Positions 63,101 through 64,000 of a stretch of DNA of 64,000 nt are shown in pieces (within the stretch, counting starts at the first letter, position 1; every line of letters begins with the position of its first letter). This stretch comes from Paraphysomonas bandaiensis. Lineage: Eukaryota > Chrysophyceae. The notes beneath the pieces are model-generated. The model was given only the letters and a program-made list of their open reading frames with translations, searched no databases and was not told the DNA's origin. The stretch spans positions 124,001-188,000 of the forward strand of contig CBFFRP010000616.1 of NCBI GenBank assembly GCA_965644295.1, written 5' to 3'. A program made the translations under genes and the position numbers.

Positions 63101-64000
63101 TGGTTCGTTGTATATTGGTAGTGGATCTGCATCAAGTGGTCGTGGTGGGTCAGTGTATGTGACAGTAGGATCTGGCAACAGTGGATCAGGTGGTGAGTTG
63201 GCATTATCTGCTGGTACTTCATCTTCCCAGAGTGGTGGTCGTTTGACAATTGTTTCTGGTTATGGTTCTCGTGGCAGCAGTGGAGCATTGTCTTTGTTGA
63301 CTGCTAATGCTGGATCATCTGGTGTGAGTGGTCAATTGGTGTTGAGTACTGGAACTTCTAGTCGAGGCAACAGTGGTTCGTTGTACATTGGCAGTGGATC
63401 TGCATCAAGTGGTCGTGGTGGTTCAGTGTATGTGACAGTAGGATCTGGCAACAGTGGATCAGGTGGAGAGTTGATGTTGTCAGCTGGCGAGTCATCATCG
63501 GAGAGTGGTGGTCGTTTGACAATAGTTACTGGTTTCAGTTCAGAGCGATCTAGTGGAGCATTGTCTTTGTTGACTGCTAATGCTGGATCATCAGGTGTGA
63601 GTGGTCAATTGGTGTTGAGTACTGGAACTGCTAGTAAGGGCAACAGTGGTTCGTTGTATATTGGTAGTGGATCTGCATCAAGTGGTCGTGGTGGTTCAGT
63701 GTATGTGACAGTAGGATCCGGCAACAGTGGATCAGGTGGTGAGTTGATGTTGTCAGCTGGCGAGTCATCATCGGAGAGTGGTGGTCGTTTGACAATAGTT
63801 ACTGGTTCTGGAGCTGTGGGAAGTAGTGGAGCATTGTCTTTGTTGACTGCTAATGCAGGATCATCTGGTGTGAGTGGTCAATTGGTGTTGAGTACTGGTA
63901 CTTCTAGTCGAGGCAACAGTGGTTCGTTGTATATTGGTAGTGGATCTGCATCAAGTGGTCGTGGTGGTTCAGTGTATGTGACAGTAGGATCTGGCAACAG
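1..64000 (+). CDS. Giant Gly/Ser-rich beta-repeat fibre protein with internal S74 chaperone domains (both ends outside window)
   Basis: A single frame (first full codon at 3, last ending at 63998) stays open for 21,332 codons. The phase is the same at three independent protein landmarks: the S74 domains near 10.4 kb and 41.0 kb, and the 91-residue array at the end. The product is dominated by Gly, Ser, Val, Leu, Ile, Thr, Ala and Asp in strand-like repeats of about 15 residues, interrupted only by neck, S74 and cap segments. S74 domains trimerise and autocleave in known relatives (phage tailspikes, MYRF), so I infer a very long, probably trimeric, beta-helical fibre or surface structure. No signal peptide, membrane segment or terminus can be judged because both ends are missing. 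Duplicated blocks of 0.3-6.5 kb make up much of the length, and all keep frame. Function is unknown. Adhesin, cell-surface or virion fibre, and wall component are all possible. Confidence 0.93.
132..240 (+). other. Post-S74 cap segment, copy 0
   Basis: This non-repetitive bridge joins the S74 domain to the next stalk. It contains GEVRMSSSSW with the Trp codon at 189. The equivalent Trp codons at 10803 and 41379 lie exactly 58 bp beyond their S74 ends, as this one does, so spacing is invariant in all three copies. I infer an N-terminal cap or a C-terminal extension of S74 that starts the next beta-stalk. It has no family name that I know. Confidence 0.6.
4781..6646 (+). repeat. Tandem repeat C, 810-bp unit, about 2.3 copies
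   Basis: The units are 4781-5590, 5591-6400 and a partial third at 6401-6646. The period is 810 bp (270 residues, about 18 strand repeats). The copies are almost identical; one change, tca to tct at 6420-6422, is synonymous. Each unit carries a run of ten G residues (4940-4949 in the first), read in frame as Ala-Gly-Gly-Gly. The third copy breaks off inside the motif DGRGG, where the sequence switches to a different stalk segment. Confidence 0.92.
8880..9184 (+). repeat. Direct repeat B, copy 1 (partner 12063-12367)
   Basis: These 305 bp match 12063-12367 at an offset of 3,183 bp (1,061 codons). The first 105 bp or so also match 1449-1553, so this short tract occurs three times. In the second location it begins inside block A2 and continues past the point where A1 ends. 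That makes the junction near 1553/12167 a patchwork of A and B sequence. Confidence 0.88.
10212..10433 (+). other. Neck segment preceding S74 copy 1
   Basis: Here the Gly/Ser stalk stops and an ordinary mixed-composition segment begins: KVTLSDGRVDVHSSGG, then a stretch with Met, Phe, Tyr and Arg, ending SAPLQVSKVDYP next to the S74 domain. The neck at 40785-41009 is clearly homologous; shared features include VDxxSSGG, an xDPS motif, YDxRL and SxPxQVxKVxY. One codon of length separates the two. It probably ends the stalk and hands over to the trimeric chaperone. No named family is recognised. Confidence 0.7.
10434..10745 (+). other. S74 intramolecular chaperone domain copy 1, catalytic Ser replaced by Ala
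   Basis: The domain is 104 residues. It starts ADSRIKRDI and includes the family-typical GVIAEDLAQVFPEHV stretch and a C-terminal helix region ending MQSQSRRF. S74 domains use a Ser-Lys dyad five residues apart within S-D-x-R-x-K and cut the chain at that point. Here the Lys is present (codon 10449-10451) but the Ser position is Ala (gcc, 10434-10436). Copy 2 has Ser (tct, 41010). A Ser lies two residues downstream (codon 10440), out of the usual place. I predict that folding and trimerisation are retained and autocleavage is lost. The domain is the same length as copy 2, with no indel. Confidence 0.88.
10615..12167 (+). repeat. Direct repeat A, copy 2 (partner 1-1553)
   Basis: Second copy of the 1,553-bp block; it spans the end of S74 copy 1, the cap and the first part of stalk 2. 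From 12063 the sequence also belongs to repeat B, so after 12167 it follows the B1 context of 8880-9184 and not the A1 context. Confidence 0.9.
10746..10854 (+). other. Post-S74 cap segment, copy 1
   Basis: This copy lies inside block A2, so it is the same bridge as at 132-240, with its Trp codon at 10803. It starts stalk 2 directly after the S74 domain that appears to be uncleavable. The chain from stalk 1 to stalk 2 is therefore predicted to stay covalent here. Confidence 0.6.
12063..12367 (+). repeat. Direct repeat B, copy 2 (partner 8880-9184)
   Basis: 305 bp shared with 8880-9184. A few changes are visible, such as gcg/gtg in the codon near 12075 (Ala/Val) and agg/atc-context changes near 12190. 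It overlaps the end of block A2, and the match ends at 12367, after which a new stalk segment begins. Confidence 0.86.
12756..13162 (+). repeat. Repeat D, partial copy 1
   Basis: This 407-bp copy starts GGTGATGTTTTGGTATCAGC and repeats at 13560, 14415 and 15270. It ends at 13162, inside a Ser-Ser-Ser-Gly turn (TCT here, TCA in the other copies), where a different stalk segment starts. The distance to the next copy is 804 bp, unlike the 855-bp period downstream, so this copy carries a different right half. Confidence 0.9.
13560..15679 (+). repeat. Tandem repeat D, 855-bp unit (two full copies plus a partial)
   Basis: The units are 13560-14414 and 14415-15269, then a partial at 15270-15679. 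The period is 855 bp (285 residues, about 19 strand repeats). I saw no difference between the two full copies where I compared them. The partial copy ends at the same Ser-Gly turn where copy 1 (12756-13162) ends. A recurrent breakpoint at a repeat turn is therefore visible. Confidence 0.93.
17535..23998 (+). repeat. Large tandem duplication E, copy 1 (partner 24081-30544)
   Basis: These 6,464 bp recur at an offset of 6,546 bp (2,182 codons). I noticed about ten substitutions, including N to D (17616/24162), A to T (20805/27351), L to F and R to H near 23177-23205, and S to G near 23757. The rest are synonymous. The repeat starts at a Ser-Gly-Ser turn and ends in a Gly-Gly turn. An 82-bp piece (23999-24080) that is not duplicated separates the two copies. 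Confidence 0.95.
24081..30544 (+). repeat. Large tandem duplication E, copy 2
   Basis: Second copy of the 6.46-kb block. Its segment 27331-29114 was copied again to 31360-33143 (block F). Diagnostic codons tcg 28179, gtt 28515 and Thr 27351 separate it from copy 1 and are shared with F. Confidence 0.95.
31360..33143 (+). repeat. Repeat F, third partial copy of block E (1,784 bp)
   Basis: It matches 27331-29114 at an offset of 4,029 bp (1,343 codons), and also 20785-22568. At three diagnostic codons it agrees with E copy 2 and not copy 1: Thr at 31380, tcg at 32208 and gtt at 32544. One private change (act for aca at 31380) is synonymous. The segment 30545-31359 that precedes it is unrelated beyond the general repeat pattern. 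Confidence 0.93.
40785..41009 (+). other. Neck segment preceding S74 copy 2
   Basis: It starts around LELSKDHVDISSGG, contains GLGVLDPSSDRAVYDFRL and ends SSPMQVTKVQYS immediately before the Ser-Asp pair. It is homologous to the neck at 10212-10433 but clearly diverged, so the two S74 modules are old paralogues and unlike the recent stalk duplications. The rise in aromatic and charged residues marks the end of the stalk. Confidence 0.7.
41007..41027 (+). other. Predicted autocleavage site (Ser-Ser-Asp-x-Arg-x-Lys)
   Basis: The codons read S-S-D-E-R-I-K. By analogy with S74 family members the chain is cut at or beside the second Ser, with the Lys as general base. The matching residues at 10431-10451 read P-A-D-S-R-I-K and lack the nucleophile. 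Confidence 0.7.
41010..41321 (+). other. S74 intramolecular chaperone domain copy 2, Ser-Lys dyad intact
   Basis: The domain is 104 residues and starts SDERIKRDI. Ser is at codon 41010 and Lys at codon 41025, five residues apart, matching the dyad of endosialidase-type tailspikes and MYRF. It continues with LHRLKQVQLQSYRY, GVIAQELAKVFPEHV and a C-terminal helix region ending IQEQAKRF, all typical of the family. In known members the domain trimerises, templates folding of the preceding beta-helix and cuts itself off at the Ser-Asp site. Here it is internal, so a cut would separate stalk 2 from S74 plus stalk 3. It aligns with copy 1 without gaps but with many substitutions. Confidence 0.92.
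41322..41430 (+). other. Post-S74 cap segment, copy 2
   Basis: It contains GDVRISSATWDEI with Trp at codon 41379, again 58 bp after the S74 end. It is diverged from the other two copies (S-S-x-x-W-x-E conserved), so the spacing and the Trp are probably under constraint. Confidence 0.6.
42651..43437 (+). repeat. Direct repeat G, copy 1
   Basis: These 787 bp recur at 44058-44844, an offset of 1,407 bp (469 codons). I noticed one difference, an Ile/Val change (att/gtt) near 42665, close to the left edge. The match ends within a Gly-Gly/Asp turn. Confidence 0.92.
44058..44844 (+). repeat. Direct repeat G, copy 2
   Basis: Second copy of the 787-bp block. The 620 bp between the copies (43438-44057) are ordinary diverged stalk, so this is a dispersed duplication and not a tight tandem. 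Confidence 0.92.
46361..49616 (+). repeat. Tandem repeat H, 810-bp unit, copies 1-4 with a chimeric third copy
   Basis: Units begin at GACAGGCGACAGTTCGGATT: 46361, 47171, 47981, 48776 and a short remnant at 49586-49616. Periods are 810, 810, 795 and 810 bp. The third unit keeps its ends (47981-48304 and 48554-48775) but its middle (48305-48553) is a different stalk segment. Variants are shuffled: copies 1 and 4 share tta-att-att near 46521/48935, while copies 2, 3 and 5 have gta-act-att. Each full unit has about 18 strand repeats. Confidence 0.93.
50431..51388 (+). repeat. Repeat H, copies 5 and 6 (partial)
   Basis: After an unrelated 814-bp stretch (49617-50430), the H unit resumes in phase with itself: copy 5 at 50431-51229 and a partial copy 6 at 51230-51388. 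The offset from copy 1 is 4,059 bp (1,353 codons). Copy 6 has ttc for atc near 51313 (Ile to Phe) and breaks off after Gly-Gly. Confidence 0.91.
54132..54680 (+). repeat. Degenerate left edge of the 91-residue array (two old units)
   Basis: Two units with the same six-strand order as the array, but clearly diverged in sequence, start at 54132 (273 bp) and 54405 (276 bp). They show the array's ancestor before homogenisation. The Gly-Gly before strand 2 and the phrases for strand 5 (NAG) and strand 6 (TGT) are recognisable in both. Confidence 0.7.
54681..64000 (+). repeat. Homogenised 273-bp tandem array (34 exact periods, continues past window)
   Basis: The unit is 91 residues with six strands: SGSLYIGSG, GGSVYVTVGSG, GGELxLSAG, GGRLTIVTG, SGALSLLTANAG and SGQLVLSTG. 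The Gly-Gly codons at 54681 and 63963 are 9,282 bp apart, exactly 34 x 273, so no net indel has occurred. Units differ mainly at four loop positions: TSSSQ or ESSSE after strand 3; YGSRGS, FSSERS or xGSVGS after strand 4; TSSR, TASR or TASK after strand 6; and SASS, SSSS or SGAS after strand 1. The unit around 60620-60930 is more diverged. This is the most recently amplified part of the stalk. Confidence 0.96.

Noticed and set aside
54681-64000. CRISPR-like or satellite interpretation of the regular array
   Set aside because: Units of 273 bp are contiguous without spacers, stay in frame and encode a consistent 91-residue protein repeat.
1-64000. Assembly artefact explaining the duplications
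   Set aside because: Copies carry distinct diagnostic substitutions, and all offsets keep frame. Read support would still be needed to settle copy number.

Overview
The whole window lies inside one gene. Reading the + strand with codons starting at position 3, an open frame runs from the first to the last base: 21,332 complete codons, with neither start nor stop in view. I checked the phase at 3, 10260, 41040 and 63960, and it is the same each time. There are no RNA genes, CRISPR arrays, transposases, promoters or terminators that I can support. The antisense and +1-frame ORFs are compositional shadows.

The protein is an enormous Gly/Ser-rich fibre. About 95% of it consists of short strand-like repeats of roughly 15 residues (form G-x-V-x-[LI]-x-[STAG]-G plus a Ser/Gly turn). 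This is the look of a beta-solenoid, beta-roll or triple beta-helix stalk. Embedded in it are intramolecular-chaperone / peptidase S74 domains, the auto-processing trimerisation domain known from phage tailspikes and tail fibres and from the eukaryotic MYRF family. The layout is: tail of an S74 domain (1-131); stalk 1 (241-10211); neck plus S74 copy 1 (10212-10745); stalk 2 (10855-40784, about 10,000 residues); neck plus S74 copy 2 (40785-41321); stalk 3 (41431 to beyond the window). The last 9.3 kb of stalk 3 is a 273-bp (91-residue) tandem array with 34 exact periods. Each S74 domain is followed by the same short capping segment with a conserved Trp.

Copy 2 keeps the Ser-Lys dyad spacing (S-D-x-R-x-K) expected for autocleavage. 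Copy 1 has Ala at the Ser position. The simplest reading is a polyprotein-like chain of trimeric fibre modules in which one junction can be cut and another cannot.

The gene evolves by in-frame segmental duplication. I see eight families of direct repeats, from 0.3 to 6.5 kb and nearly identical, and every repeat offset measured is a multiple of three. Chimeric units and conversion-like tracts are visible.

Organism: no gene boundary, intron or neighbour is available, so assignment is weak. Standard genetic code, moderate GC, free use of AGT, GGT and ATA, and an S74-plus-Gly/Ser-repeat architecture would fit a diatom or other microalga, or a giant virus of algae. A bacterium with giant genes is not excluded. 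From general knowledge I favour a stramenopile-type alga at about even odds, and this is inference only.
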